From Glycine soja (lineage: Eukaryota > Streptophyta > Magnoliopsida > Fabales > Fabaceae), in the NCBI RefSeq assembly GCF_004193775.1, contig NC_041016.1, positions 39,230,547 to 39,294,546 on the forward strand: 64,000 nucleotides of DNA, in the 5' to 3' direction. Below the pieces are notes generated by a model. It was not told the DNA's origin. It worked only from the letters and a program-made list of their open reading frames with translations, and did no database searches. Below, in pieces: positions 10,911-21,864 of the stretch. The first letter of the stretch is position 1. Each line of letters opens with the position of its first letter. A program made the position numbers and the translations under genes.

Positions 10911-12151
10911 TCACGTAGCTCCGCTCCCTCCCAAGAAATCGAGCAAGTAAGTCATACCTTCATCCATATGGGACTCATCTGGCTCACCGGGGGATCCTGT
11001 AGGCTCCTCCCCTGCCCGGGCATCGGGCCAGTCTCCAGGCCATGCGACCCCAGCCCCAAACTGCTCCGGAGTAGGGCATGCAAAAGGGGCGGAACCCTGC
11101 CCCTGCTGGCTGAGGCTGAACCGGTAGAGACACTTGTGTATCTGCACCTGCCTACGGTGGTTAGCCGCCTGCTGGCGAACCAAATGTTGTAGATAACGCT
11201 CCACGCCCAGTGACCCAGCTAGATCGGCCTGCCGAGGTGGTAGCGGTGTATCTGCGGCCTGATGTGCATCACCCTGCGCCTGCCTAGGCGTGCAGTACTT
11301 CTCGATGAAGGCCCGGGTGATCAGCGATCGGATTACTTTACTGGGGGTGACGGGAACTCCATAGGACTGACAGAGGCCCGTGATCAGCGCTAAAAACCCC
11401 AGGGCTCTGTTGGACTTATCTGGGTCCAGAGGGTGCCTGGTAGGCGCCATACCTACAAACAAATAAATGGCGTCAGCAATCACCTGGGCCACGTGGACGC
11501 TCATCCGTGTCAGGATGACATACACCAACTGGCACTTAGGCAGAGGGAGATCGGAGTTGTGATCGCTAGGCAAGACATTGCTGAGCAGCAGTGTCATCCA
11601 TCTCTGGGTCAAAGTGGTCATGCTGGTGCGCATGATCCGCACCCGCCTCCCTGCAGCGGTCCGGCCAAAATCATGCCCCGGTGTGCACAACAGTTGGGCA
11701 ATGGCTTCCTCATCGAACCCATCGGCCTTGTTCCTCCTCTGGCTGAACTCACACTGTTGGCCTTCCTCCAAAACTAGCGGGTCACCCAGGAACTGGCTGA
11801 GGGCATCTGCATCAAAGGGAATCCACTGACTCCTCACCCACGAACACATGTCTTGCACTCCTTCCTCTGTGGGCCAAGAATTAGCATAGAACTCTAGGAC
11901 TATCTCAGGGTCAAACTTGGCCATGGGAGTGTCCAACGCCTACGAGCTATCTCCTCCTAAAAGTACGTATACTCATCCTCCCTGAGCTGGACACGCCTCT
12001 CCCTATGGAATGACCATCCTCTGATGGCCTCGAAGCGCTGCTGGTGCTCGGCACTCTGGAAACAATGACTATCAAACTCGGGGGCGACACTGGACCCTTC
12101 TCCTATGGTGTCTCTTCTAGACCTCTTCGTGGAGAGTTTCTTCAGAGCCAT
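10911..12151 (-). pseudogene. Plant transposon-associated protein (PF20167-like), broken
   Basis: The minus-strand reading starts at a methionine at 12151 (MALKKLSTKRSRRD), carries a TAG stop near 11957 and a one-base shift near 11940, then stays open for over 330 codons to 10911. Recognisable blocks are FDPEIVLEFYANSW, WIPFDADALSQFLG, RIMRTSMTTLTQRWMTLL, LPKCQLVYVILT and LGFLALITGLCQSYGVPV, followed by a glutamine-rich segment and an acidic tail. I recognise the pattern as the 'putative plant transposon protein' family (PF20167 as I know it), which is widespread in legume retroelements and has no proven function. It shares its block order with the intact ORF at 22162-23226. It is clearly more GC-rich than its surroundings. 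Before the copia insertion it lay about 2 kb from the Ogre integrase, on the same strand. Confidence 0.7.
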
Positions 12152-13043
12152 TTCCTGCAAAAAGATTTGGAAAGTTAGTTCAAGAAAACTTAATTGAAAT
12201 GAAAGCCAGATCAAGCCAAACAGCGTACCCTTTTTCCAACAAAGCATGAATATCCATATGAATTTTGAAAGGAATGCTTACGCGTTAATGCGCGAGTTCT
12301 CCTAGGATATTCATACATTTATACCTATCTTTCCCTCGATGAACGGCATCCTATAAGATGCACCTACTTTCGTTTTTTTTATTTTGCAAAGAAATTCCTT
12401 ACGCTATGTGTCAAACTATCCATACATATTTTCCAAGGCTTTTGCTACCTACCTACCCCATTCTTTTTGCTATATGTTCACATTTCATTCATATACATGT
12501 TCATACATTTAAGAGGCAACTTCATGTTATATATTTGCGCATGTTTACACTCATTTGAAAACAATTTCATGTCGCACCTTCATTGGAAAATCAATTTTTG
12601 TACTACTCATTCATATTCTTGAAAGGCAATTTCATATCATATGTTCCTATTTTGAGAAGCATTTTCGTGCCATTTTCAACACATATGCACATTTGCAAAG
12701 CATTTAGCTACCTATTCAACATACACATGTACATGGTGAACAACATTTTCACACCATCTAGGTACAAAGAAAACATGGTGCAGCCCAAACCAAGTGCTGG
12801 CCTAAAGGGGAAACCTCACCAACATGCTCTCACTTTCATGCCTTCTTGCATTTCAAAAAAACAAAGGCTTAGGCCCCTAGTCCTATGTCATGTTTTGGCA
12901 TTTATCCTAACTTTCGCAAGCTGTACGCATCCCAAAAATGGTACTCATACATGCACAAACCCAATCTAAAAGCCATATTCACAAACCTAGGTGAAAACAC
13001 CATTGAGGCATTTCACCGAGCACTTGGTGGGCGCACTTTTGGG
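12152..13043. other. Non-coding sequence left of the copia insertion
   Basis: This pyrimidine-rich and AT-rich stretch has no domain-bearing frame. Its last five bases, TTGGG, are one copy of the copia target duplication, so it was originally contiguous with 25401 onwards. Confidence 0.6.
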
Positions 13044-14714
13044 TGTAGAAGCAAAGCTTCATGGTGAATCAAAGATGATTCAAAGGTGTTTTGATGATAA
13101 CAATGATGATGACAAAGGTGATGACAAAAAGCTCAAAGAACAACTCAAGTGAATAAAAGGTGAATCAAGAATAGTTCAAGAGTTCAAGATAAGAATCAAG
13201 AAGAATTCAAGACTCAAGAAGAAAGTTTAGAGTCAAGAATCAAGATTCAAGATTCAAGATCAAGATTCAAGATTCAAGATCAAGATTCAAGAATCAAGAG
13301 AAGGCTTAATCAAGATAAGTATGAAAAGGTTTTCTCAAAAATTGAATAGCACATGGTTTTTATCAAAACATGTTTATCAAAGAGTTTTTACTCTCTGTAA
13401 TCGATTACCAAATTGTTGTAATCGATTACCAGTAGCAAAATGGATTTGAAAAAGTTTTCAAATTGAATTTACAACGTTCCAATTATTTTCAAAAAGTTGT
13501 AATCGATTACAATGTTTTGGTAATCGATTGTCAGTGCCTTTAAACGTTGAAATTCAAATTCAAATATAAAGAGTCACATTTTTTCACATAAAAGCTTTGG
13601 TAATCAATTACCAGTGACTGTTTCTGAATAAATCAAAAGATGTAACTCTTCAAAAGGTTTTTGACTTTTTCAAATTGGTTTTAAGTTTTTTCTAAAAGTT
13701 ATAACTCTTCAAAATGGTCCTCTTGGCCAGACATGAAGAGTCTATAAAAGCAAGGCTTTGATTTGCTTTTCAATACACTTTTTTTTACACTTATTCAATT
13801 CATTCATTCAATCTTGAATACTTTCCAATCAATCTCTTACAATGCTTTACAAGCCTTGAATCTCTTTGAACGTCTTTTTCTTCTTTGTACCAAAAGCTTT
13901 TCAAAGTTTTCTGGTTTTCTAAACCTTGAAAACTTGTGGTATTCATCTTTTCATTCTCTTCTCCCTTTGCCAAAAAGAATTCGCCAAGGACTAACTATCT
14001 GAATTCTTTTTGTGTCTCTCTTCTCCCTTTTCCAAAAGAACAAAGGACTAACCGCCTGAATTCTTTTGTGTCTCCCTTCACCCTTGTCAAAGAATTCAAA
14101 ACGACACAGTCTGAGAATTCTTTTGATTCTTCCCTTTCCCTAATACAAAAGTGTTCAAAGGACTAACCGCCTGAGAATTCTTTTGTATCCCCATTCACAA
14201 AGTATCAAAGGTTTAACAGCCTGAGATCTTTGTCTTAACACATTGGAGGGTAAATCCTTTGTGGTACAAGTAGAGGATACATCTACTTGGGTTTGACTGA
14301 GAACAAGAGAGGGTACATCTCTTATGGATCAGTTCTAGTGGAGGGTACATCCACTAGGTTCGAAGAGAACAAGGGAGAGTACATCCTTTGTGGATCTTTG
14401 CTTGTAAAAGGATTTTTACAAGGTTGAAAGAAATCTCAAGGACCGCAGGTCGCTTGGGGACTGGATGTAGGCACGGGTTGTTGCCGAACCAGTATAAAAA
14501 CTCTTGTGTGTTTGTCTCCTTCTTCCCTACTCTTTTAATTTCCGCTGTGCATTTAATTTCTGCTTTTACTTTCTGTTAAGTTTCTCTTCTACTCCTTATT
14601 CTCTTAACAACATAAGTGAAAGCCTTAGAAGAGTAACTTTTTAATTAGTAAAGGTTTTGGAATAATTAATTCAACCGCCCCTTCTTAATTATTCTGAGGC
14701 CACTCGATCCAACA
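13044..14714 (+). repeat. 5' LTR of the copia-type element, 1671 bp
   Basis: In order it contains an (AAGATTC)-like minisatellite (about 13190-13300); palindromes GTAATCGATTAC at 13397, 13418 and 13499, with a degenerate one at 13520 and a variant (GTAATCAATTAC) near 13600; a TATA box TCTATAAAAG at 13741; degenerate ~65-bp repeats around CAAAGGACTAACCGCCTGA (about 13960-14240); and ~50-bp repeats with GAGGGTACATC (about 14240-14400). Transcription should start near 13775. Confidence 0.93.
13741..13750 (+). promoter_or_regulatory. LTR TATA box
   Basis: TCTATAAAAG lies 3' of the palindrome cluster and about 970 bp before the LTR end; the identical site in the 3' LTR is at 24441-24450. It is the expected promoter for the full-length genomic RNA. 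Confidence 0.75.
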
Positions 14715-14716
14715 AG

Positions 14717-14730
14717 TGGTATCAGAGCAG
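14717..14730 (+). other. Primer binding site, tRNA-iMet type
   Basis: TGGTATCAGAGCAG starts two bases after the LTR end at 14714, the standard arrangement for a plant copia element primed by initiator tRNA-Met. Confidence 0.9.
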
Positions 14731-14764
14731 GTTTCTTGTAGAAAGTCTAACCTCTTCAAGATAA

Positions 14765-14938
14765 ATGGCCTCCTCAAATCCCTTGTTTCCTGAAGGAAAT
14801 TCCATTCACAGACCACCCATTTTCAATGGTGAGGGTTACCATTATTGGAAAACCCGCATGCAGATATTCATTAAAGCCATAGATCTAAATATTTGGGAAG
14901 CAATAGAATTAGGACCACATATACCCACTGATGCAATC
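14765..14938 (+). pseudogene. Copia gag, N-terminal part (before element B)
   Basis: It starts ATGGCCTCCTCAAATCC and encodes MASSNPLFPEGNSIHRPPIF followed by NGEGYHYWKTRMQIFI, the typical start of a SIRE-type copia gag (YxxWKxxMxxFI). The frame is cut by element B just after the codons for GPHIPT and resumes without loss at 20461, since the CCCAC target duplication fits the reading frame. Confidence 0.9.
14934..14938. other. Target duplication of element B, left copy (right copy 20456-20460)
   Basis: CCCAC occurs directly before TGATGCAATCC at 14939 and again directly after GGATTGCATCA at 20455. A perfect 5-bp duplication shows that both outer ends of element B were joined to the target in one integration event. 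Confidence 0.92.
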
Positions 14939-15900
14939 CTACTCCGCAAGGGCATTGGATAGAAAAACTCCAAGTAGATTGGGCCAGAGATGCAAGAGAA
15001 GGCCCTAGGGTTCTTATGAGCCTTAGGGTAGATTTTGGGCCCATGGGCTAAGTACGAGCCCGCTTATCTTTGTAAATATTAGATTAAGGTTTCATTATTT
15101 TTGGGCCTTGTATTTAGGGCTCCATAATGTAGGTAGGGTACCCTAGAAATATAGTATTTTTCAGCCCTTGTATTTTAGGGCACCTAGACTAGTTTTTGTA
15201 TTAGGGGTAGTTTTGTAATTTCACATGCACTAAGTGGATATTCGATGTGTGTGGTTGGAAATAAATTTAATTGAATTGGTAGAAGCCCAATCCAATTAAA
15301 TTTTAGAGGGGGAGGTGAGCATTTGCTTACTACACCCCATTGCCACATCATATAGTCACACTTTGTGCATGTCCTTCATGCTTTTCATGCCTCATGACAC
15401 CTAAGCACACTTAGTGGAGAATCTTGGAATTGATCTTGGATTAGTGGGCTGAACCATAACTAAAATTCACTAATCATAATTAGTGAAATTTTGGCTCCAA
15501 AGTTTGGCTCCACAAATTCAATTTCAAATTCAAGTGAAATTTGAATTTCCCTCCAATTTTGTGTGACACTTAGGCTATAAATAGAGGTCATGTGTGTGCA
15601 TTTTTTTCAACTTTGATCATTTGAATATTAACTTCAGATTTCAAAGCTCCTTTTGAGCACAAAATTTCGTGCTCTTCTCTCCCTCTCCCTTCATTCATCT
15701 CCTTCTTCCTCCAAGCTCTTATCCATGGCCTCCTATGGTGGTGAGCTTCTTCTAGACTCATCTTCTCCTTGAAGTGGCGTCTCCTCTCTCTCTTCCTTCT
15801 CCATTCCGCTGCCATTTATCTTCCAAGAAGCAAATGAATCCATTGATGAAGAAGATCCTAGGCCTACAAGCTCCAATGGAGCTTGCATCATGTTTCCCTC
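14939..15900 (+). repeat. 3'-side LTR of element B, inverted
   Basis: The plus strand reads TGATGCAATCC ... GGAGCTTGCATCA, the exact reverse complement of the right LTR. In element A the equivalent left LTR ends GGATTGCATCA next to the polypurine tract, so the orientation here is abnormal. The LTR's own ends form an 8-bp inverted repeat (TGATGCAA / TTGCATCA). A TATA box, CTATAAATAG at 15575-15584, points rightward into the element interior. Confidence 0.92.
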
Positions 15901-17572
15901 CCCCTTGAAAAGGATTTGACCTCAAATCCTGAGGTTCTTGATACTCTGGGCTCCTTCCCTTAACACCTGTAAAAAGAACAAAAACATATGTATTAGTGGT
16001 GTTTAGTATGTTGAAGTAAGGTAAGGTCTGAAAACTCATTTCCTGGGCATCTTCCCATGAAGGAACATGGTTCCTCACCAACTCAATGAGTGGTGCTACA
16101 AGTATAGAAAAATATGGGGCAAACCTTTTGTAAAAGTTTGTTAAGTCTTGGAAGCCCCAAATTTTTCTTACACTTGGTGGAGCGGGCCACTCAGGAATGA
16201 TCTTTATTCTCTTAGGGTTCATGGGAACCCCTTGATCACAATTTAAAAAATTAAGAAAAGTAAAGCAATAGAACATACCTTTTTCTGTATTTTCATGTTG
16301 ATTATTCCTACCAAAAAGTATGACAAACCTAAGGTGTCCCATATGAGTACCTAAGTTTGTATTGAAACTAAAAATAAGAACAAACCTACCTAATGAGTCC
16401 CTATGTACACAAATCATGAAGATGTTGGGTGCACAAGTGATTTTACAAATGAGTGTTGCACCACCCATAGCATTCATCATACCACCTATTTTAGGGATTT
16501 GGTGCCTAATAATACCTATTTTGGGCACCAACAAAGCACAAGGATTTAAGCTCTTGCGAACCAAACCCTCATCCAACAACTCCTTTACTTGAGGAATAAA
16601 CTCAAGCCTAAGAGGTGTGGCAATGCTAACAAGTGTCTTTTTACAAAGGAGAAAATGTGGAGGTTGTTTAAGAGGGGAAATTTCTTTAATATTTGTCTTT
16701 ATTTCAAAATGTCTTTCCTTCTTAGCTAACCTCTTGGAGGAGACACTTACCTCCTTACACTCCTCCTTAACCATTAAAGGTTGTCCTTCTTCTTGGGGGT
16801 AGATCTCTTCACTAGATTCTTCCCCTTTTGCTTCTTCACTTTTACTAGAGGAAGGTGAAGTAGTAGCCTCATCTTGGCTACTATAAATGTCTTGGCCCCT
16901 CATAATCATGGTTTTCTTGGTGGGGCATTGAGAAGTAATGTGTCCTCTTCCAAGACATTTAAAGCACTTCATGGAGCTAGTCTTCTCTTGCATACTAGCC
17001 TTAAGGGGTTGCTTTTCTATTGTCTTGCCCTTATCATCTTTGGGCTTAGAAGGTCTCACCCCTAAGATTCCTTGACCTTGGTCTTTCTTTGGATAAGAGT
17101 GAGAGCCATAAGATTTTGAAGTAGACTTCCTTTTAAGTTGTTGCTCTACCCTTATTTCCCAATCTAAATTAGCCTCTACATTGTCCTTCCCATGGATGTA
17201 TGGGAGGTTAATGTTAGCCTCTTGAGGCTTTCTTTCCTTTTCTCTCCTATGGGAGTGAGCTCTAAGATGTGACCTATGCCTTCCTTCATAATAGTCACGA
17301 AGTTCTTCACTTAGGCTCTTGCAAGAGTTATGACTACTATAGGAGGCATGTTTTTCTCTTTTCATTTCTTTCATTATTTTTCTTCTTTCTTCCTCTCTTA
17401 TTTTCTCTCTTTCATCTTGACTTATTTCTTCCACTCTTTTTTTACCTTTATCTTTTCTCTCTTGTTTTTCTTCCCACAACTTAAGGGATCTCAACTCATC
17501 TAATATCTTATACAAGGGGTCCTTAGGAGTAGAACCCTCACCATTAACACTAGATGAAGAATGAAGACTCAT
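15901..17572 (-). CDS. Gag fused to a compressed, inactive RT (element B)
   Basis: A single minus-strand frame of 604 codons starts at 17572 (MSLHSSSSVNGEG) and continues through the inner LTR boundary to a stop at 15758. Residues 1-200 are charged and partly coiled (EREKIREEERRKIMKEMKRE), gag-like. A zinc knuckle CFKCLGRGHITSQC lies near residue 203. From about residue 310 there are RT blocks in the right order (FIPQVKELLDEGLVRKSLNP, LVPK, HMGHLRFV, PKRIKIIPEWPAPPSVRKIW, FYKRFAPYF) with the parts between them deleted. The YxDD catalytic motif is gone; IFSFNTN stands in its place. The frame is nevertheless open. The protein could serve as Gag; enzymatic activity is excluded by the missing residues. 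Confidence 0.75.
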
Positions 17573-19475
17573 GTTGGTTCCTAAGTTATGGTTCTTTCTT
17601 GTTGGGGGTTTGAAAAAAAAGGTAAAAGAAACTATGGTTGAAACTAGCCAAAATAAACACTAAAAAAGGTGTGAAAGATAAGGTAAAAACTAATTGGTAA
17701 AAGGAAAGCTATCTAGGCGGTTTGACAATGGAGGGTAAAGGAAATAAGCTATGAAAGTAAGCAAGAAATTAAAGTGCAAGAAATGCAAACTAGGCGGATC
17801 CTAATAGTGTTTGGATGACCTCATTTAAGGTTCCCAACAAAACACTCACTATCCTAAGGGAAAATTGCCTAAAATTATTACACACAAATGGAAGTAGGGT
17901 GACCTAGCGGAGGCTCCCAACTTACTTCCAATGAAAGGCCTTTTTGTTACAAAATTTGAAAGCAAAGCAAATTGCCAATTACAAAATTACAAAGAAAAAA
18001 AGTCCTAAATTGTGGTGGCTATTCTCTCTTTAGTGTTTCACTCAATTTGGAGTGCTTCTTAGTCCAATAGCTCTTAAGGTGGTTGGCCCCTTGCTTCTTG
18101 ACTCAAATTCTTCAAGATATGGCACCAATCCTCCTTTCCAATTCGCTATATGGCAACTCACAAGCAAGGAAACAAAGAGACAAGCAATAACCAAAGACAA
18201 AAAAAAAAAATGAAATGAAAGCTAAACCAATAGAGTTTTAACAAGACAAATTTCCAAGGATTATTCAACAATTAAAGCAATGAAAAGCACAAAAAAGCAA
18301 GCTAGGACTCAAAGAGAAACCTAGAATGGCTCTAGAGTAGAGTAGAAAAACTCTAAAAAAAAGACTCAAGAAACCTCTAGTTTTGGCACTTGTTTTCACA
18401 ATAATTTTCAATTGAAATTTCAGAACTAGGATTGGTATAAAATAGGCACCAATTATAGAACAAATTTTGAGCCAAAACAACAAGCACACTTTCCTTTCAC
18501 TTTTTTTTTTCTGGACACTGATTTTTCTGCCAACTTGTGAGATTTTTCTTATTTTTTCCTTTAATCCAAATCGCTTGGTTCTTTTTTTATTATTTTGGTC
18601 CAGATGTCTAGAAAATTCAGTAAAGGTTTCAGCTCAAAAAACGTAGTGACCAATTCCCAGTAATTTATACAAGTTCGTATGTTCAAGCAGCCAGCACCAG
18701 CGATTTCAACCTAGAAATCAAGAGTAGTGTTTATGTTGCTTAAGGCTTGGATAGTTACAATTTGTGTTTGCTTATGCTCAATTATCTTGAATAACACAAT
18801 TCAAGAGAGCTTAAGACTTATTTGATTCACAAATCCAGCCACAACTCAGCACCACAACTCAACTTCATCATAGGCATCAAGTAGGAAACTTAGAAAGCAA
18901 AAAAAAAGTTCAAGAACAAGACTACTTTTAGGAATTGATTTAGAACATGTTATGAACTAAATAACATGCATGAATTAGACTCTAAATTCAAAAGATAGGC
19001 TAAGAATGACAAGAATACATGAACAAATGTATCTAGAATTCAATCAACAAAATAAAATTCAACACAAACTTAGAACATAATGTGACAATTACTATGACTA
19101 AACATGACTCTAAGACAACATGGATTAAGTGATTTACACTTAGATTTTTGTGTTTTTTTTTCTAATCAATATTTTGGAACAAAATTTAGATCTAAAGGTT
19201 CAGCACAAGAATATTATGAATGAAAATTGATAGAACCTAAAATCAACACAAAAACAAGATTCAAGAGTAGATCTACAAATTTTGAACCATAGAAATGCAA
19301 GAACAAGTGTAGATCTAAGATTTAATCGGTTTATTTTTTTTTGAATCTACTCTAAACAGCACCAAACCACAAGACAATGGAGGATATACATGGAGAATAA
19401 GATGAAGAACAAGGAATTAAAGAGAATTCACCGAACAAAAAGATAGAGGAAGCAAAAGAACATCACCTAGATGAA
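17573..19475 (-). other. Long leader of element B
   Basis: About 1.9 kb of AT-rich sequence lies between the primer site and the gag start, with no domain-bearing frame; it is collinear with 5197-7084 of element A. Conservation in both copies while coding sequence was lost suggests cis functions in RNA packaging or reverse transcription (inference). Confidence 0.6.
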
Positions 19476-19491
19476 GATGCTCTTGATACCA
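19476..19491 (-). other. Primer binding site of element B
   Basis: The minus strand reads TGGTATCAAGAGCATC two bases inside the right LTR. It resembles the iMet site of element A, with one inserted A after TGGTATCA. It sets the right LTR as the 5' LTR. Confidence 0.75.
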
Positions 19492-19493
19492 CA

Positions 19494-20455
19494 TGATGCA
19501 AGCTCCATTGGAGCTTGTAGGCCTAGGATCTTCTTCATCAATGGATTCATTTGCTTCTTGGAAGATAAATGGCAGCGGAATGGAGAAGGAAGAGAGAGAG
19601 GAGACGCCACTTCAAGGAGAAGATGAGTCTAGAAGAAGCTCACCACCATAGGAGGCCATGGATAAGAGCTTGGAGGAAGAAGGAGATGAATGAAGGGAGA
19701 GGGAGAGAAGAGCACGAAATTTTGTGCTCAAAAGGAGCTTTGAAATCTGAAGTTAATATTCAAATGATCAAAGTTGAAAAAAATGCACACACATGACCTC
19801 TATTTATAGCCTAAGTGTCACACAAAATTGGAGGGAAATTCAAATTTCACTTGAATTTGAAATTGAATTTGTGGAGCCAAACTTTGGAGCCAAAATTTCA
19901 CTAATTATGATTAGTGAATTTTAGTTATGGTTCAGCCCACTAATCCAAGATCAATTCCAAGATTCTCCACTAAGTGTGCTTAGGTGTCATGAGGCATGAA
20001 AAGCATGAAGGACATGCACAAAGTGTGACTATATGATGTGGCAATGGGGTGTAGTAAGCAAATGCTCACCTCCCCCTCTAAAATTTAATTGGATTGGGCT
20101 TCTACCAATTCAATTAAATTTATTTCCAACCACACACATCGAATATCCACTTAGTGCATGTGAAATTACAAAACTACCCCTAATACAAAAACTAGTCTAG
20201 GTGCCCTAAAATACAAGGGCTGAAAAATCCTATATTTCTAGGGTACCCTACCTACATTATGGAGCCCTAAATACAAGGCCCAAAAATAATGAAACCTTAA
20301 TCTAATATTTACAAAGATAAGCGGGCTCGTACTTAGCCCATGGGCCCAAAATCTACCCTAAGGCTCATAAGAACCCTAGGGCCTTCTCTTGCATCTCTGG
20401 CCCAATCTACTTGGAGTTTTTCTATCCAATGCCCTTGCGGAGTAGGATTGCATCA
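19494..20455 (-). repeat. 5' LTR of element B, 962 bp
   Basis: The plus strand runs from TGATGCAAGCTCC to GGATTGCATCA. The minus-strand TATA box (plus strand CTATTTATAG, 19800-19809) drives transcription leftward into the element, the normal direction. The predicted 75-residue frame inside it (19569-19796) is repeated in the other LTR because the sequence is duplicated, and is not a gene. Confidence 0.93.
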
Positions 20456-20460
20456 CCCAC

Positions 20461-21389
20461 TATAGTAGATGTAAGCACAAGCACTACAACCCAAACACCT
20501 AGAGATCAGTGGACAGAAGAAGATAGGAGAAAAATCCAGTACGATCTCAAAGCCGTAAACATCATCACTTCAGCCCTAGGGATAGATGAGTACTTTAGAG
20601 TGTCAAATTGTACTAATACCAAGGATATGTGGGATAATCTCCAGTTAACCCATTAAGGAACCACAGATGTAAAAAGGTCTAGAATAAATACCCTTACCCA
20701 TGAATATGAATTATTTAGGATGAACCCAAATGAAAATACCCATAGTTTGGAAAAAAGATTTACACATATAGTAAAACCATCTTGCATCTTTAGGAAAAAT
20801 CTTTCCTAATGAAGATTTAATTAATAAAGTCTTAAGATGTTTAAGTAGGGAATGGCAGCACAAGGTAATTGCTATTTCTGAAAGCAAAGATCTTTCTTCC
20901 ATGTCTCTTGCCACTTTATTTGGTAAATTGCAGGAACATCAGATGGAACTTCAACGCCTCAATGAGAATGAAGAAAATGACAAAAAGAAGAGAAGCATAG
21001 CCCTTAAAGCCTCATCTTCAATACAAGAAGAAAACGAAGAAGAAGATTCAGATGATGAAGAAGATTTTTCCTTCTTTGTTAAGAAATTTCAGAAATACAT
21101 CAAGAAAAGAAGAATTGACAGGCGTCAGAATTTCAATAATGGAAGAAAATCACAAGATGATTCTCAAGTCCTTAGGTGTTACAAATGCAACCAAATTGGT
21201 CACATCAAGGCCAATTGTTTGTCAAATGAAGAATGGTCGGAGAAAAGTGAAAAGAAAAGATTTGACGAAAGAAGAACTAAGAAAGCATACATTGCATGGG
21301 ATGACAATGATTCATTCGATGGTTCAGAAAAGGAGATTAATCTTCTAACCAAAGATTATGAAAGTGACGAGAACATCTCTCAAGGATGA
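20461..21389 (+). pseudogene. Copia gag, C-terminal part (after element B)
   Basis: It continues the gag from 14938. It contains the UBN2/copia gag core (DQWTEEDRRKIQYDLKAVNI, SNCTNTKDMWDNL), a TAA stop at about 20654 in place of an expected sense codon, and a shift near 20770-20800. It is then open from 20901 to 21389 with a lysine/glutamate-rich linker and a CCHC zinc knuckle CYKCNQIGHIKANC (about 21178-21219). The stop and shift lie outside the element B junction, so gag was damaged independently. No protease or integrase follows. Confidence 0.85.
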
Positions 21390-21864
21390 AAAACAAGGAG
21401 AAAAAGCATGATCCTCATCTTTGAAGATCTAGTCACTTCAATCCTGAAAAAGGTAATATCAAAACCATTATCTTATTAAAATTTCTCTTAAAGTTGAAAT
21501 TTTTATTCAAAAAATTTGATTATGATGACTAACAATTCTTTATTTGTGTGTTTTTTTATTGTTTGAAATCATGAGTATATTTGCTAGATTGATTTCATCT
21601 TATTTGCATGGAATATTCATTCATATATTTAAGTAAAATCAATATTCTTCTTACTTGTGTTTTGATTTTATTTTATTTTTATAAAATTGATTATCTTCAT
21701 GTTTTAATGTTTTTGCATGACATGATATGTGAATTGCATGATTGAGAATTATTCATAAAGTATCTTCAAATATATTTTTCATAAAAAATATTTTGATAAA
21801 AACTCAAAACTTCTTCTCTCATAGAAAGCCTTTTGTTTTTGTTTTCTGGCTAAAATAACCACTA
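21390..21864 (+). other. Spacer between gag and second ORF
   Basis: This AT-rich sequence has no pol remnant. It occupies the place where a SIRE-type element would have about 4 kb of protease-integrase-RT-RNase H. Confidence 0.6.

Larger units (their letters stand above)
14939..20455 (-). mobile_element. Gypsy-like element B with inverted LTRs
   Basis: This element is related to element A. The right LTR (19494-20455) is the proper 5' LTR for minus-strand coding: a primer site (19476-19491) sits just inside it. At the other end a purine-rich tract (minus-strand GGGGGAGGGAAACA, 15901-15914) is followed directly by a complete LTR, 14939-15900, in the reverse orientation. Both are 962 bp; I find one mismatch between the left LTR and the reverse complement of the right (an A/C difference near 15150/20230). 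Perfect 5-bp target duplications flank the whole. It encodes one long gag-RT-like frame with no catalytic RT residues, so it is non-autonomous. Confidence 0.9.

Noticed and set aside
11433..11829. Plus-strand frames of 114 and 83 codons
   Set aside because: Antisense to the PF20167-like protein; GC-rich coding sequence leaves long opposite frames.
19569..19796. 75-residue frame repeated at 15588-15815 as a possible gene
   Set aside because: It lies inside the 962-bp LTR of element B and appears twice only because the LTR is duplicated in inverted orientation; arginine/glutamate-rich, no domain.
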